Positions 12,201 to 25,400 of a stretch of DNA of 64,000 bases are shown here, in pieces. The position numbers and the translations under genes are program-made. The DNA comes from Vitis vinifera (Eukaryota > Streptophyta > Magnoliopsida > Vitales > Vitaceae): NCBI RefSeq assembly GCF_030704535.1, contig NC_081818.1, forward strand, positions 4,104,501-4,168,500. The letters are read 5' to 3'. Below the pieces are notes generated by a model. It saw only the letters and a program-made list of their open reading frames with translations. It did not search any database and was not told the DNA's origin. Every line of letters starts with the position of its first letter. The stretch's first letter is position 1.

Positions 12201-13250
12201 TCAGTTAATCGTGGATACCAAAAAGTGATCAAAGATGTACTATGACTAGAGTGTATATCAGAAAAAATGATCAAGCAAGTGAGAGAGAATAGGATGCGTA
12301 CCTAAGCAACGAATCAATAATGAGCTATAATGAAAACCAAGTTAGTGGGCAAGTACAAGATAGTCACATGCATGTCACATATCAAGTTGGGCCCCACCAA
12401 TACCCAATTTATTTTTACACAAATTATTTTCACAAATTTCATTATTTTTTAAATCATTAAAATTCATTCATGTTAATTAAAAATAGTGAAAAACATGAAA
12501 ATTATTAAAAACCAAATAAAGTAACAAAATGCATGTCTGGATGAAATATGGCAGCAAGTTTATTAGAAATTAGGTTTTGTTGACTTTAGATTCCAAGGAA
12601 GGAAAGAAAGTTGAGATTTAAAATCATCTAAAAGACAAAATATTTGAAAATCAAGCTTTGAAAGCAAGGGTGAAGAATTAAAAAGATGAGAACACGTGGG
12701 CATTGAGGAAAGAACATATGGAATGATTATAGAATCATACGCGCATGGGCCCGGGGTGGAGAGGAGTTTGAGGCAGGTTAAGTGGTAGATGTTGGAGAAT
12801 CACAAATCATATAGAATGATTATAGAATATGATCATTTAGACAATAAATGCGTCATAATCTCATGTTAAATCTATAGGATAATAATATCGGAAGACATAT
12901 CTAAATCTATTGAGATTATGTACTAAGGTCTTGTATTCCACATCTGAAATGAGTATTGTAGCCCTGAAATCACTCAATGATGGGAAGTGAATAATTAGCA
13001 ATTTTTTTTATCTCCTCTCGTTTAGATTGGGGACCATAACCCAATTTATATATCCCTTATTATTTTATTTTAATAAATAAAATAAAATTGGTTTCTACAC
13101 ATTGCAAAACCCATATAGTCCATATATATAAAGATGCTTTAAAGGTTCATCATTAATTTAATTGATCACATTTAGTTAGGCTTCAAAATAAGATAGTTTA
13201 ATGTACATTGTGTTAATACATAGGCACATAATTACAAAAATATCCCACAA
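12200..13250. other. Repeat-derived intergenic, no gene seen
   Basis: No conserved protein reading or RNA gene is visible. Probably the interior of the element that ends at 11893. Confidence 0.4.
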
Positions 13251-14795
13251 TAGACTGTTTGGGAATTGCAGCATCTATGCTCAAACCCCTTGCAGGCTTC
13301 ACATCCGTACTATCCTTGAAGAATCTCATAGGACCAAGTCTCACAAGTTGTTCAGAAGCTAAATAATTGTTGCTGAAGCCATTTCAATAATTAGAAGCCT
13401 TTGATTAACGGCAAATCTATGATTCCCCAACCTCCAATTATGAACCGAGGCAAAGATCATCTTCTCCATTGTTACTGCACATCCCATTTGATAGTTTGTG
13501 TGTCGTCCTTCCCAAACTGAATAGGATTCCTTCTGAAACTTGGAGGCAGCTTCTTCTTTAGATGGGTATTCCAGAACAGTACAGAGGATGATTGCCAACT
13601 TGTGAAGAAGACTTCCAATTGTTTAGATAGACGATCAGCATGGGTCTTTGGTCTCCTCAATCAAGTGGTTCACCAGACGATTTTGCCATGTGGTTTGCAT
13701 TAAGAATAGCTATCTTTGATGTCTCAGGGAGTCCCTCAGATCTCAGCATTACTTTAGATACCATGAATGGGAAGACAGAAATGGTGCCAGGTTCATTTTT
13801 ACATCAATAGGGCCATGCCTAAATGTCCTCCTTTTCATATTTAGAAGCTCCCGCCTTTCAAAAATCCGGTGCTGAAGTTTGAACAAATCTGAAGGCAGAA
13901 CTTGGCCTTGCTCCAGCGGTGAGTCATTTACATTGAAGGTTCATCTGCTTCTCCAACCCTGGGGTATTTCCATAGTGAGAGCCTTGTTCAGAAATGCCTC
14001 ACTGCTCTCATGTACCTGGAAGTCAGAACCTGGTTTCAATTTTTAGGTCGGAAGAAATGCATCATTGCCCTCCTGCAGTCGAACCATTCTAAGAACCACT
14101 TTAGATTCTGAACATGGACATAGATCCAAATTGGATTCAATAACCCAAATCTTGCCACCTAAGCATGCATCCCCATCAGATGGTGGTGCACTCTACAAGG
14201 CAGGAAACCCAATTTCAATTCCACAGTTGAATCTTTGCCGCTTCTTCATCTTTCACCTTTGCTTTGGCAACATTGGCATTGGTTGGTACAACCTTTGCTT
14301 GCTCAACCTTTGACTCAGGTTTTTCCAGTTTCTAAGGAATTGGCTGGGAGACCTTCCTCTAAATCGGAATCATCAAATTCAGAAAAACTCTCCCTCAAAC
14401 TCAGACCATGGACTTGCTCAGTCTGCACGTGGGGCCGACAAAGGTAATCTGGTAGAGGTTTGGGCGCAGGTGGATGGCTGCATGGGGTTCATCGAAGATG
14501 GCCATGTAATGCAAAAGCTGCATGCACATAGGGAATGGGTAGAAAGGAAGCTCGTGGGAAATGAGTGGTGGAGGAGGGGGTTTAGACCAGAATTGCTATT
14601 TTGGTTTCCTTTGGGTGAACTAAAGAGTGGAGCAGGTGGCCATGCAGCAAAGATTGCATGCTTGTGGGAAGGTTGGAAAAGAAGCTGGTAGGAAATGAGT
14701 GGTCGAGGAAGTGGGAGAAGCTGGCTTGTTGATGAGTGAAGCTGAAGGTGGTGGGTATGAGGAAAAGGGATATGGTGGGCATGATGACGGGGGAC

Positions 14796-14910
14796 AAACT
14801 GATGGTCATGGGTATGGTGTTGGAGATAAGTTGAAGGTGGTGGGTATGAAGGATGGGGATAAACTGATGGTGATAGGTATGGTGTTGGAGATAAGTTGAA
14901 GGATGGGGAT
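14796..14910. repeat. Short degenerate minisatellite, about 65-bp unit
   Basis: GGTATGGTGTTGGAGATAAG recurs at 14811 and 14876, each followed by TTGAAGG. GGTGGGTATG words extend the pattern leftward to about 14740. The repeat creates long proline/threonine/histidine-rich minus-strand frames that are not real proteins. Confidence 0.7.
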
Positions 14911-14989
14911 AATTTTCTGCAGTCTGGAGTAGGGACATGCTTCCTCAGTATCAAAGCCACCACTGTCCGTGAGGAGAAAAGTAAACATG

Positions 14990-15115
14990 GTTCACGAGCT
15001 GATGATGACCTGAGCAAACCATGAATTTCATGTGAGAGAGCATAAACTTCAAGAATACTCTCAATGAACCCTTCAGGAAATAAGATGACACCATGATACT
15101 TGTTTTACTCAGCCA
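14990..15115 (-). pseudogene. PFP alpha-subunit fragment (processed scrap)
   Basis: Minus-strand translation reads [17 protein letters not shown], then EVYAL and EIHGLLR. That is the conserved region of the regulatory alpha subunit of pyrophosphate-fructose-6-phosphate 1-phosphotransferase (glycolysis, cytosol). A TAA stop replaces the codon just before NKYHG. Only about 40 residues are present out of roughly 600, with no start, so it is a captured or decayed scrap. Confidence 0.75.
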
Positions 15116-15343
15116 ATGCACCTTCCTTTAATGCCCACTGGGATAAATGTCCATGTCGTCAACTTAATAAGGGTCATTCCTTAACAACTCTTCAAATATC
15201 TCTTCTTCTTGTCCAAAACTGAGGTTTATTATCTTAAATCCTCTTTCTAATTTCTTATGCCCTAGAACGAGCTCACAAGCAGTCATGCTAAGAAAACCTT
15301 TCTCCAGAACACCCTTACAATCAAAAACTGGAAGCATGCACCA

Positions 15344-15560
15344 ACCCTCAAGCCGCCAGTTTGCAAACGTAATTTCCATCAAAGAACACCTTGGTGGGTT
15401 TCAGATTTCCATGGATGATTAAAGGCTTGTTGGAGTGAAGGAATATAAGGGCAGAACATATCTCTGCAGCAAAGTATTGTTCAACACCAAAGGAGTCTGG
15501 ATGGAGCTTTAAAGATGTTGAATCCATAAGAGGCAGAAACAAGTGTCTTATTTTCTTTCA
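15344..15560 (-). pseudogene. Protein-kinase fragment (U-box RLK type)
   Basis: The minus strand reads FAAEICSALIFLHSNKP, IIHGNLKPTKVFFDGNYVCKL, the kinase subdomain VI-VII region typical of U-box-containing receptor-like kinases (usually HGDLKPAN). The catalytic Asp is Asn here and the Asn that follows is Lys, so this could not be an active kinase. Flanking frames are broken by stops. It sits about 230 bp from the PFP alpha scrap on the same strand. Confidence 0.7.
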
Positions 15561-17931
15561 CCACCTTGTGGAGCTCAATCCCATAAAGAAATGAATCCAT
15601 CTCAGCTTTGGCCGACAAGGAAGGAGAGATAGCCATCCCTTTCATATCCTCCATCTACAGCATCAACCATATTTCCAACCACTCCAACACTATTCACACT
15701 TCTCCGAGCCTTCTCAAGATTTAACTCAAGAAAAAACAATGGTGAATCAGATCTTTCAACTGGTGTCGGTCATCAGAAGCTGTAACCGGGTGTCCGGATA
15801 TCATATAAGCATGGAGCATTCACTAGGCACCTTGGCAATTTAGCATGTTTTGGAGCTCCTTCTCTACGTGGAATTCAGACACTTGAAGAGGAAGTTTTCA
15901 ACCACCAATCTGAATCAATAGGGCACCTTTACATCATGACTTTCCATTTTCTCCATACCAGCAGAATTCCCACCCGGAGAGGATCCTCTTTCAATATCTG
16001 ATCAGAGTGGATATGGCATTGGAATAATTTTCTTAGTTTAACTGTGATATTCCCATCATCATCAAGAGAAACAGCATCATGTCTTGCTAGAAGCAAGCCT
16101 TCTGGACAATGCCTCCCGAAGACCATGGTGCTGGATAAAACAATAAACATTCCTTCGAAAGACCAGACAATATTAGGCTGTAGCAGATAGCTTCAGTAGA
16201 GCTTCAATCCTTGACTTCTCCACAAATAACCAACAAATTTCAGAATTTTCCCATTATCCGGTGAACCCAATACGAGAAAGATGCAAAGTTGGATAAATTG
16301 CTCATTACTGATGCCTTCCACAGCTGAATCTATTCAACCAACCCAACAGCAATGACCATCATTTTCTTCATCTTCAGAATCCATTTCCATTGCAGTGGTT
16401 CTCATAGGTTTAGAGGCACCAAGAAATTTCCAACTGCATGCAACGTGGCTCACATGGGGCTCTCTCAAAAGCACCCCAATCAAGATGGCCATACTCAACA
16501 CCCCAAACACACCAGTAACAGAGGAATAAAAGCAAAGATAGGAACCATAGTAACAAAACTGAGGGTAAAGCAAATAGGAGAACATGCAAAACAGAAATGT
16601 ACAGAGCCTCATTTCAGGTGACATCCATGGGCTAATAATAGGTGGGATTAACAAAAAAAACACAAGCATGATTCTTATAAATCAAGCTCAGCAATGAAGC
16701 CGTGCATCAAATACTTACAAGAGGAGTCAAGGATATCAAGATGAAATCAAATAGAGCATGTATGCAAACAAATAGATTAAGCAAAAATAGACCAATAATC
16801 CTTAATGTCCAAACCAATCAATAAACTAACACCAGGGAATCTGTAGAAAAATGTGAAAGAATAATGTGAAAATGAGGAAATGTGAAGTTCACAGAGACCT
16901 TACCTGGGAGGCTTCCTCTCGAGCAAGATTTTTGCTTAGCTTCCCCGCACTACCTAGCTTTGCTCCAACTCTCTTTTCTCACAGCTTTTCTTGCTTTCTC
17001 TGCTCCTCTCTTTTTCTCACAGCTCCAAAATCTCCACTCAGCTCGCTCTCTTTAAAACCCAGGAAAATCAGTAGGCTCAACTCCTCTACTCATAGCTCTC
17101 TCAAGACACCAGCTGTCACCTCTGCTCTGTAACCCCTTTGCCCTTCTTTCTCTCACTGTTCTGCACCTTCCTAAAACAGCTCTCCGGAGAGTCCTCTAAT
17201 CCCCCAAAAACCTCCCTGCTGAATCCTTCCCGTTCCCCCGCAGTTCACCGCTCTCGCTTGGAAAAATGTCCTCTGGTTCCTAACCACCATGCCAAGACAA
17301 CAGTGTCCTTTGCTATGTGTCTCTTGTAGCCCACTCCCCTGCAGCGATTGTCCCCACTCCCCTCTCTGTTCCCACAACAAAAAAGGTGCTCCAAAAAGGT
17401 GAGGAAAAGGGCCTCACAAAAGGCCAAAAAGGGCCAAGAAAAAGAGAAAGCGAACGGCCAGGACGTGTGTCCTCATCCCAACCAAGCTGCCCAAAATAGC
17501 TCTAAAGCTCTAAAAACACAAAGCCTAGAAAAAAAAACCAATCCCAAGAGGCCTTCAATAATCGTGCTCCGACCCAAAATAAGTTTCCGAAATGTAGCTG
17601 AAAAATCAATAATGAGCTAAGTAGACATGGACCACTAATGGATGATGAAAAACTGAGCAAAAGGAATCCTAAACATGTGTTAAAAAGAGTGGCTAGGGAG
17701 AAAAAATAATAAAAAAATGTGTGCTAGGGACAAAATGAAGGTCTACAATATCACTAAAACCTTCATCTTCCTTAAATTATATTCCCTACCTTTCCCATGA
17801 AAGTTCATATGTAAAGCTTTCTTATTACAGAATACTTGAAACCAAAACTGATTACAGAATCTTCGTCTTCTTTTGTTAATCTCATGATCAAGAAATGTCT
17901 GAGAGAAGGAACAATATTTTCATTACAGCAC

Positions 17932-20900
17932 TCATCCAATCATTGTTGCTTGTATTTCTTCGAGCCTTCGCCCCTTGGTTTCTGGCAACAGCTTTGCAAC
18001 AAATAGGACAGTTGCACCGCAGATAATTGAGAACAACAAGAATGTTCCTGAACAAGTACTACAGCCATAAATAATTCACGTCTATGCATGCCAATGTCTG
18101 GAGAGACATGTAGAGGAAGAGAGAGATCACCTGCTGAGCTCCATTCAAATACAAAGTTAAAGGTGTATGTGGTAATCCAAGAACAAAACCAATTAGATAA
18201 AGTCACCAGGCTTCCAGCTGAGCCCTTTATGTTTATGGGAAATATCTGAAACAACACATCATCCATCAGAGTGTGCTATCAATGTAAATCCTATGATCAA
18301 TCCTTAATTTTATTATAAATTTACATTTGAGCAAGTGGAAGATTTCATGGGCCTCGAAATTTACCCACCTCTGACATGACAACCCATGGTAGTCCTGCAA
18401 CTCCCATGGAGAAGCTTGCCGTATATGCCTGATTTTAGAATTCGACAGTCAACATATGTAACTATTCGATCTTATCAATGGATAGAGCTTTAGATAAGAA
18501 AATATTTATGTTCAGTTAGATTACCAATATGCCAATAAGTACCAAAATAGGAGTTATCTCCTTCCACTGGTGCAAGTCCTGCTCATAAAAGGTTATGTGC
18601 TTCAAGAAATTGTGACAAAAAAGACAACCAACAAAGGAAATGGAAGTATCTCAAATAGGTAGTAGAAGAAACCTGCAATAAAAATGATAATGCTACAACC
18701 AAACAACTCAAGCACATTCCAGCTGCAGAAACCTGCAAACATTAGCAAATAACCTATTGAATTGTTCTTCAACAATATCATGAAGTTGAAAATCACTTTA
18801 TCCCCATCCTAACCATTAGAAGTGGTCGTCTTCCACATTTATCTATTAAGAATACAGCCAACAAAGTCACTGGGATCTGTAGAAGAATATGTTCACATGT
18901 CTGAGGAATGCATGAAGCAGAATCCCATAATAATTACGCTTAAAATAGGAGTTCAGAACCTGGAGAATAGCCATTGCTCTTATACCAAATGTACTTGAAA
19001 AATCTGTCATAAACCAGAGAGTCATATCTTCATTCCTGCATGTTCTGTTTTATTCCCCTATTCATAAAATGAATCAGCAAGAAGGATCCTAAATTTACCA
19101 GCTGATTCAAAGATGGCACTTGCATAATATGCTATGGCATTGCTTCCTCCAAATTGTTGCAGCACCATCAACCCAACTCCAACCTAACCCAATAGGAATT
19201 ATACGAATAAGGTCAAGCACAATCAAAAAAGGGAACATGACAATCTGAAGGGTTAATTTTAGGCTTACAATAAGGGAATGAGCATATCTCCTCTGCAACA
19301 AGTCTAGAATTCTAGCTTCTGAGAGATGTTGAAAGGCCTCAGTATAATCCTGTAAAATTAACATCATGGCATCAATCAACAATAATATATCAAAAATCAT
19401 GAAATTTCCCTCAATAATTCGTTCATGAGCATATACAGATGAATTGTTACTTGGATCTCTGCTGCTTCTTGAGAAATATCAGCATTCACTCCCCTTAGCC
19501 TCCTTAGAGCAGCTACCAAATCCTCTTCTCGACCAACCTTGGCCTGCAGACAAATTTTAAAGGATGCTTCTTGTATTTTCTTGCCTCATTAACTTAAATA
19601 AAAACAAGAAGTCATCTATTAAATATGCTTAATTTGTTACATTCAGTTCTGACAAGATTTTAGCTTAAAAATTTTCCAAGAATAGTACAAAAAGCAGAAA
19701 GGATCTCAACAAATTTGTATTTGGGCTCACCAGCCATCTAGGAGACTCCGGGATGAAGAATAAACCTATAACCTGTAAAATGCATGGAATAGCTCCTGAA
19801 AATGGAAACAATTGAAGTTGTGTTTATGGAACAACCCTTGCACTGAATTAATGCAGCAAAAGAGCACAACAAAGTTACCAATTAACGCCAGAATCCTCCA
19901 GGAAATGATAGTTCCAACAAAAAAAGTCAGAGAAAACCCGCAACAGATCATCAACTGAAGGGATTACAAACATATCAAAGCACATAAGCACTCAGTAGGG
20001 TATTTGATCCAAGTCAATAATGGTTTATATTTACCATGTGGGCTGATGTGAAACCTCCCCGAATATTCTGGGGTGTAATTTCTGCAATATATACAGGTAC
20101 CTGGATGGTGATAGGAAAGTGGAGTACTGTTACACATCACATGAATAAGTATATCAAATATAAACTGAACTGCAAAGTAAGTTATTACAATTACCACATA
20201 ACAAATAAGCCCAATTCCAAATCCTATTGACAATCTTCCCAAGTCAAGCCACCAATGATCCTTTCAACAGGCAGTGAAATTTCATATTAATCAGACCCTT
20301 CCAGAAACACATAAGTTGCCTCTAATGAAGATCCAGAGCATGTATAATGATAATATGTTTTGACAGCAAGGGCTCAATTTCAAAAGACAGTTACTTCCTT
20401 TGTTACAAACAGTGATTTCCAAAATAGTGAAGATGGAAGAAAAAGATAGAAACCTTGGCAAATGCTATTGCAAGCCACCCCATGGTGCAGAATATCTCAG
20501 AAAACCACATTGTCTGCTTTACAATATAACCAAAATTCAATGACTTCTAAGAGTTGAGTAAAGTTTTTGTAAGTTGAAAACACTACAATGGACCTAGAGT
20601 TATTTAAATGGTCATGAAACTTACACCTCTGCGACCAATAAGGTCTGTTATCTTCCCACTTATTGCTGCGCCTAGTATTCCTCCAATTGTCAGTATGGAA
20701 CCAAAGAATGAGTACTGCAAAATGAGATCACAGAGAAGAGGTTAAGATAAAGAACAGAAATCACCGGAGAGAAATAATAAAATCTACTTAAAGCAGATAT
20801 ATAAACCGTTAAACCATGATCAGCTTGGATGCCATATACATATTACCTTAAAAGGAGAACAACCATGGCCACGGTCCTTGTTATTTTATGTAGAATTAGA

Positions 20901-21614
20901 GTCATCTTCATGACAAGTCATGGTATGTGATTGGTTTTAGTGTTGCTGAGTTCGAGCTATGTTGATATACCATTTTCTTCATTTATTAATTACTCAGTAC
21001 TCACCTCAGCCACAGAGAGTGTCAGATCATCAATGATTCCAGACTCAGCAGGTGATGTATATCCGGCCTACAAATCAATCAGAGTCACAAGTTCAGTTAA
21101 ATTTAGCTTATTATACTTGTTGCTTTCCAACTCTGAAGAAAAAGCCTGAAAAATAGAATGAAAAATACTATATCAACTGTTATCTCTCCCTCCTGTTATA
21201 TCGTCTGTTTGCATTGGGGTGAAAATCTAACATTTATGATCATACTCAATCACTGTTTATTCCATAAAAATGTGATCATTTGATGGGGAAAATTTCTAAG
21301 CTACCATTTTTCGCCCACGACATTCTGTTTTACAGAACTTACTTTCTCACCTTACTTCACATATTCACCACCTGTTATGTAATTCTTTTTTTCTTTTTTT
21401 CTTTTTTCCTCTTTTTTCATTTTCCATATGACCATGATGTACTTACAGCGCAGCCATAAGTGAAGGAAGCGCAGACAGCAACCGCCGTGCTGAAGACAAC
21501 AGCAGCTGTGATGGAGGAGGAGGAATCACCATCGTCACTGCCACCAATGCCGCCATATTTATCAGCAGTTTTTTCTTCCACAAGAAGACCTTCCTCCATG
21601 CTTGCTCTCTCCAT
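17932..21614 (-). CDS. ERD6-like sugar transporter, gene 1 (18 exons, 474 aa)
   Basis: MFS sugar-porter family, 12 TM expected; proton-coupled sugar transport, in this subfamily mostly across the tonoplast. Exons (plus coordinates, transcribed right to left): 21447-21614, 21005-21067, 20625-20714, 20454-20513, 20195-20260, 20035-20100, 19879-19954, 19731-19795, 19451-19543, 19269-19349, 19099-19183, 18960-19003, 18814-18876, 18673-18732, 18525-18578, 18369-18428, 18131-18245, 17932-18047. All have GT-AG borders and keep one open frame. Motifs: GRRG at about residues 104-107, PESPRWL at 212-218, QQFGGSN at 285-291, GRR at 334-336, PETKG at 458-462. The ATG is preceded by an in-frame TAA. The N-terminus carries an acidic di-leucine-like EEGLLVEE. 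The gene looks fully intact. Confidence 0.94.
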
Positions 21615-22475
21615 TTCTTACTGGAAGAATATACAAAAAATGAAAGATGAAAGAAGAACGAGAGGAAGATTTTAAGCCTTTCAAAAAAAAAAAAAGTTAG
21701 GTGCTTGCTGGTTCCCCGAGAGAAAGTTAGTTGTTTGATAGTTAGACAGGAACTAATTTTGATTTTTGAATTATTGCTATTGATTTCAACATGATTTTAT
21801 TTTATTTTACCATATTCATTTAAAAATACTCTCATGTATTGATATCTTTTGTATGTGAGTTACACAATTCAAAATCAAATGGAGAATTAATGGTAACATA
21901 TTTTTTTTTCTTCTTTTCCTTTTGTCTTTCACTAGGTAAAATTGAGAAGTTCATTGCATCAGTAGCATGCATCTTAAGCTTTTATCATGAATCCTTATCC
22001 TCCCAAATGAGTTGAGTGGAATCTTAAGGCTTAAAATCAAGGATCTTCAGTACTGTGAGAAGTCTGGAGTTCAATTCATTTCATGTGCTATAAGATTAGG
22101 TGTATATGAAGCTACATTGCTTACAAATGAAAAGTTCAAATGGCTGGTCTGGCACTGCAGTCTTCATGCCCTTATAGCCATATGGAGAGGCAAATGGAGC
22201 CATATATGAGAATTCGGGTTAGTACATTCTATATATAAGAGGCAAATAATAATATTATCTATAGGACATGAATATTTTAACCATCTCATTGCTCAACCAC
22301 TGGTAATTAGCAAATGGGTATCCCATAAAACTATGGTTGAATCATTGAAGATTGAGATTTGTTATTACATACTCTAAAATTTCATCTTCCTTAAATTATG
22401 ACATACCCTAACTCTTCCTAGAAAATGAAAGCATCCATATTGTTTCCAGCTTGATTGAGAAATGTAAATCAAAGC
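21615..22475. promoter_or_regulatory. Spacer between transporter genes 1 and 2
   Basis: About 860 bp separate the gene 1 start from the gene 2 stop. It must hold the gene 1 promoter and the gene 2 3' UTR. I see no confident TATA box and no coding sequence. A run of A lies near 21685. Confidence 0.5.
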
Positions 22476-25400
22476 TAAATTAAGTCTATCTTATTCAAGA
22501 AAATGGGTTATTGTTGCTTGTATTTCTTCGAGCCTTCGCCCCTTGGTTTCTGGCAACAGCTTTGCAACAAATAGGACAGTTGCACTGCAAATAATCGAGA
22601 ATAAGAAGAATGTTCCTGCACAAGTATAGTGATAAATAAGTCATGTTTATGCATGACCATATCTGGAGAGAGATGGAGAGAAAGGGGAAGAGATCACCTG
22701 CTGAGCTCCATGCAAATACAAAGTTAAAAGTGTAGGTGGTAATCCAAGAACAGAACAAGTTGGATGAAGCTACTAGGCTTCCAGCTGAGCCCTTTATGTT
22801 TATTGGAAATATCTGAAACAGAACCTCATCAATCAGGGTATGCTATGAATCTAAATCCTATAGCCGAACCATACTTCTGTTATAAATTGCCATTGAACTA
22901 ATTTTCATGTCTAACAAAATTTGCCTACCTCTGACATGACTACCCATGGTAGTCCTGCAACACCCATGCATAAACTTGCCAGATAAGCCTGATTGCAGGT
23001 TTAAGTAATCAATAAAACTATTCAATTTTATCAATATGTAAAAACTCTGCTACAACCCCGGAAAAGATATAGGATAAAATTTGAGAAAACAAGTATTTAT
23101 GTTAAGTTAGATTACCAATACGCCAATAAGTACGAAAATTGGAGTTAACACCTTCATCTGTTGCAGGTCCTGCTCATAAAAAGCTTATGCATTTTTATGA
23201 AATTGTCATTTATAGAGACAAGAACAAAAGCAACAAATGAATTACAGAAGTATTTTGAAGAAACCTGCAATAAGAATGACAATGCTACAACCAAACAACC
23301 CAAGCACATCCCAGCTGCAGAAGCCTGAAAGTGTAGGTAAACTTGACTATCCAATTTGTTGATCAACTACATCAAAAACTTAAAAATAGGTTCTCAATCC
23401 ATCCTAACCATTAGAAGTGGTCGTCTTCCAGATTTATCAATTAGGACTATACCCAAAAATGTCACTGGAATCTGCAAAATAATATCTATACATGTCTAAG
23501 AAAAGCATGAAGCCTAATCCCATATTCAAATCATGGTTAAAATATGAGTTCAAAACCTGGAGAATAGCCATTGCTCTTGTCCCAAATGTGGTTGAAAAAC
23601 CTGTCACAAACCAGAGATTTATATCTTCATTCCTCCCTGTTCCATGTCTCCCACATTCAAAAAATGAATCAATACCAAGGATCCTTCACTTACCAGCTGA
23701 TTCAAAGATAGAACTTGCATAATATAATATGGCATTGCTTCCTCCAAATTGTTGTAGCACCATCAACCCAACTCCAACCTAACTCAATTGGAATTATCTG
23801 GAAAAGATCAGGCACACCATGAAAAGGGAACATGGCACATTAAAAGGTCAATTATGGGCTTACAATAAGAGAATGAGCATATCTCCTCTGGAACAAGTCT
23901 AGAATTCTAGCTTCAGAGAGCTGTTGAAAGGCTTCTGTATACTCCTGTAAACATCAAGTGTCCAAAAACCAGTGACTAATAAGAAGAAAAGGAAGTATTT
24001 ATTTCAAGTTACTCTTTCATGAGCATATACAGATGAATTCTTACTCGGATCTCTGCTGCTTCCTGAGAAATATCGGCATTTTTTCCTCTTAGCCTCTGTA
24101 GAGCAGCTTCCAACCTTGCCTCTTGGCCAACCTTTGCCTGCAGACACTTTTCTTGTTCATTAACTTAATAAAAAACATGGATTATTTATATAAATTTTGC
24201 TACGTTCGGTTTGAAATGATTTTTGGCTCAAAAAATGTCCCAGGAATGGCAGAAAACTTAAAGAAACTCAACAAATTTTAATCTGACTCACCAGCCATCT
24301 AGGGGACTCAGGAATGAAGAATAAACCTATTACCTGTAATATACATGGGATAGCTCCTGAAAATGAAATGAAATAGAAGTCATTTTTATGGAACTACACA
24401 GCTTAAATTAATCAGTTGAATAGTACAAAGAAGGTACCAATCACAGCCAAGATGCGCCATGAAACCACAGTTCCAACAAAAAAAGTCAGTGAAGAGCCAC
24501 AACATATCATCAACTGCAGAGTTAGCAACACAGAAGCATATAAGCATTTGGTTAGTTCTTTGATCCAAGTCCATATTTTTGTTTATTTACCGTATTGGCT
24601 GATGTGAATCCTCCCCTAATATTCTTGGGCATAATTTCTGCAATATATACAGGTACCTGATACATAAGAGGAAGGTTGATCAGTTCTGTTAGGCATCACT
24701 AGGATAGGTAAATTAAATATGGACAATCACATCCACCCAAGTCAAGTCACAGTTACCACATAACAAATAAGCCCAATTCCAAATCCAATCGACAATCTTC
24801 CCAAGTCTAGCCACCAATAATCCTTCCAACAAGCAGTGCAATTTTATATTAATGACACCCACAAGAAAAAAATATGAACTTAATTACTTAGTAAAGATGG
24901 AGGCTAAGTGTGTAACTTCAACTAGAAATCATTCTCCTCCTTGGATGATATTTGGAGAATGAATCTTTCTTCTCAGAAATCACACAAAGCAAAAATTAAT
25001 AAAAGAAAGCTTAGGTTTGTGAGGAAGGAAAGAAGGATGGAGGGAAAGGTAAGCAACCTTAGCCAATGCTATTGCAAGCCACCCCATGAGGCAGAATATA
25101 TCTGAAAACCACATTGTCTGCTTTACAAGATAACCAAAAGAGAAGAATTGAAGAGATGGTAAAGGTTTACAAGTTGAAAATTTCCAGCACTAGAGTTATT
25201 CAAAGGTTTATAAAACTTACACCTCTCCGACCAAAAAGATCTGTTATCTTTCCACAAATTACTGCACCTACTATTCCTCCAATTGTCAAAATTGAGCCAA
25301 AAACTGAGTACTGCAAAGAGAGGATTGTAAGTAATAGAACTCAGAGAAAACAAAATAATAAACTCCACTTAAACCAGATAAATAAAATTCACTCCAGGGC

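Larger units (their letters stand above)
13250..17700. other. Gene-scrap region, no intact gene
   Basis: This stretch has higher GC and many medium-length overlapping frames on both strands, but none resembles a complete protein. Two scraps of host genes on the minus strand are listed separately. The right part (16850-17500) is rich in CT and AAAGG words, resembling a promoter or LTR-like leader. It could be a non-autonomous retroelement or Pack-type transposon carrying gene pieces. Confidence 0.45.

Noticed and set aside
14418-15017. 199-aa minus-strand frame rich in Pro, His, Thr and Ser
   Set aside because: It is created by the degenerate minisatellite (GGTATGG/GGTGGG words) and shifts across a PFP scrap; no domain is recognisable.
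11893-15993. Element bounded by an ATATC duplication at both ends
   Set aside because: ATATC at 15994 after CA is probably chance; no LTR homology supports that right end.
16334-16669. 111-aa minus frame with hydrophobic stretches
   Set aside because: It has no recognisable family motif and lies in the gene-scrap region; I could not support it as a gene.
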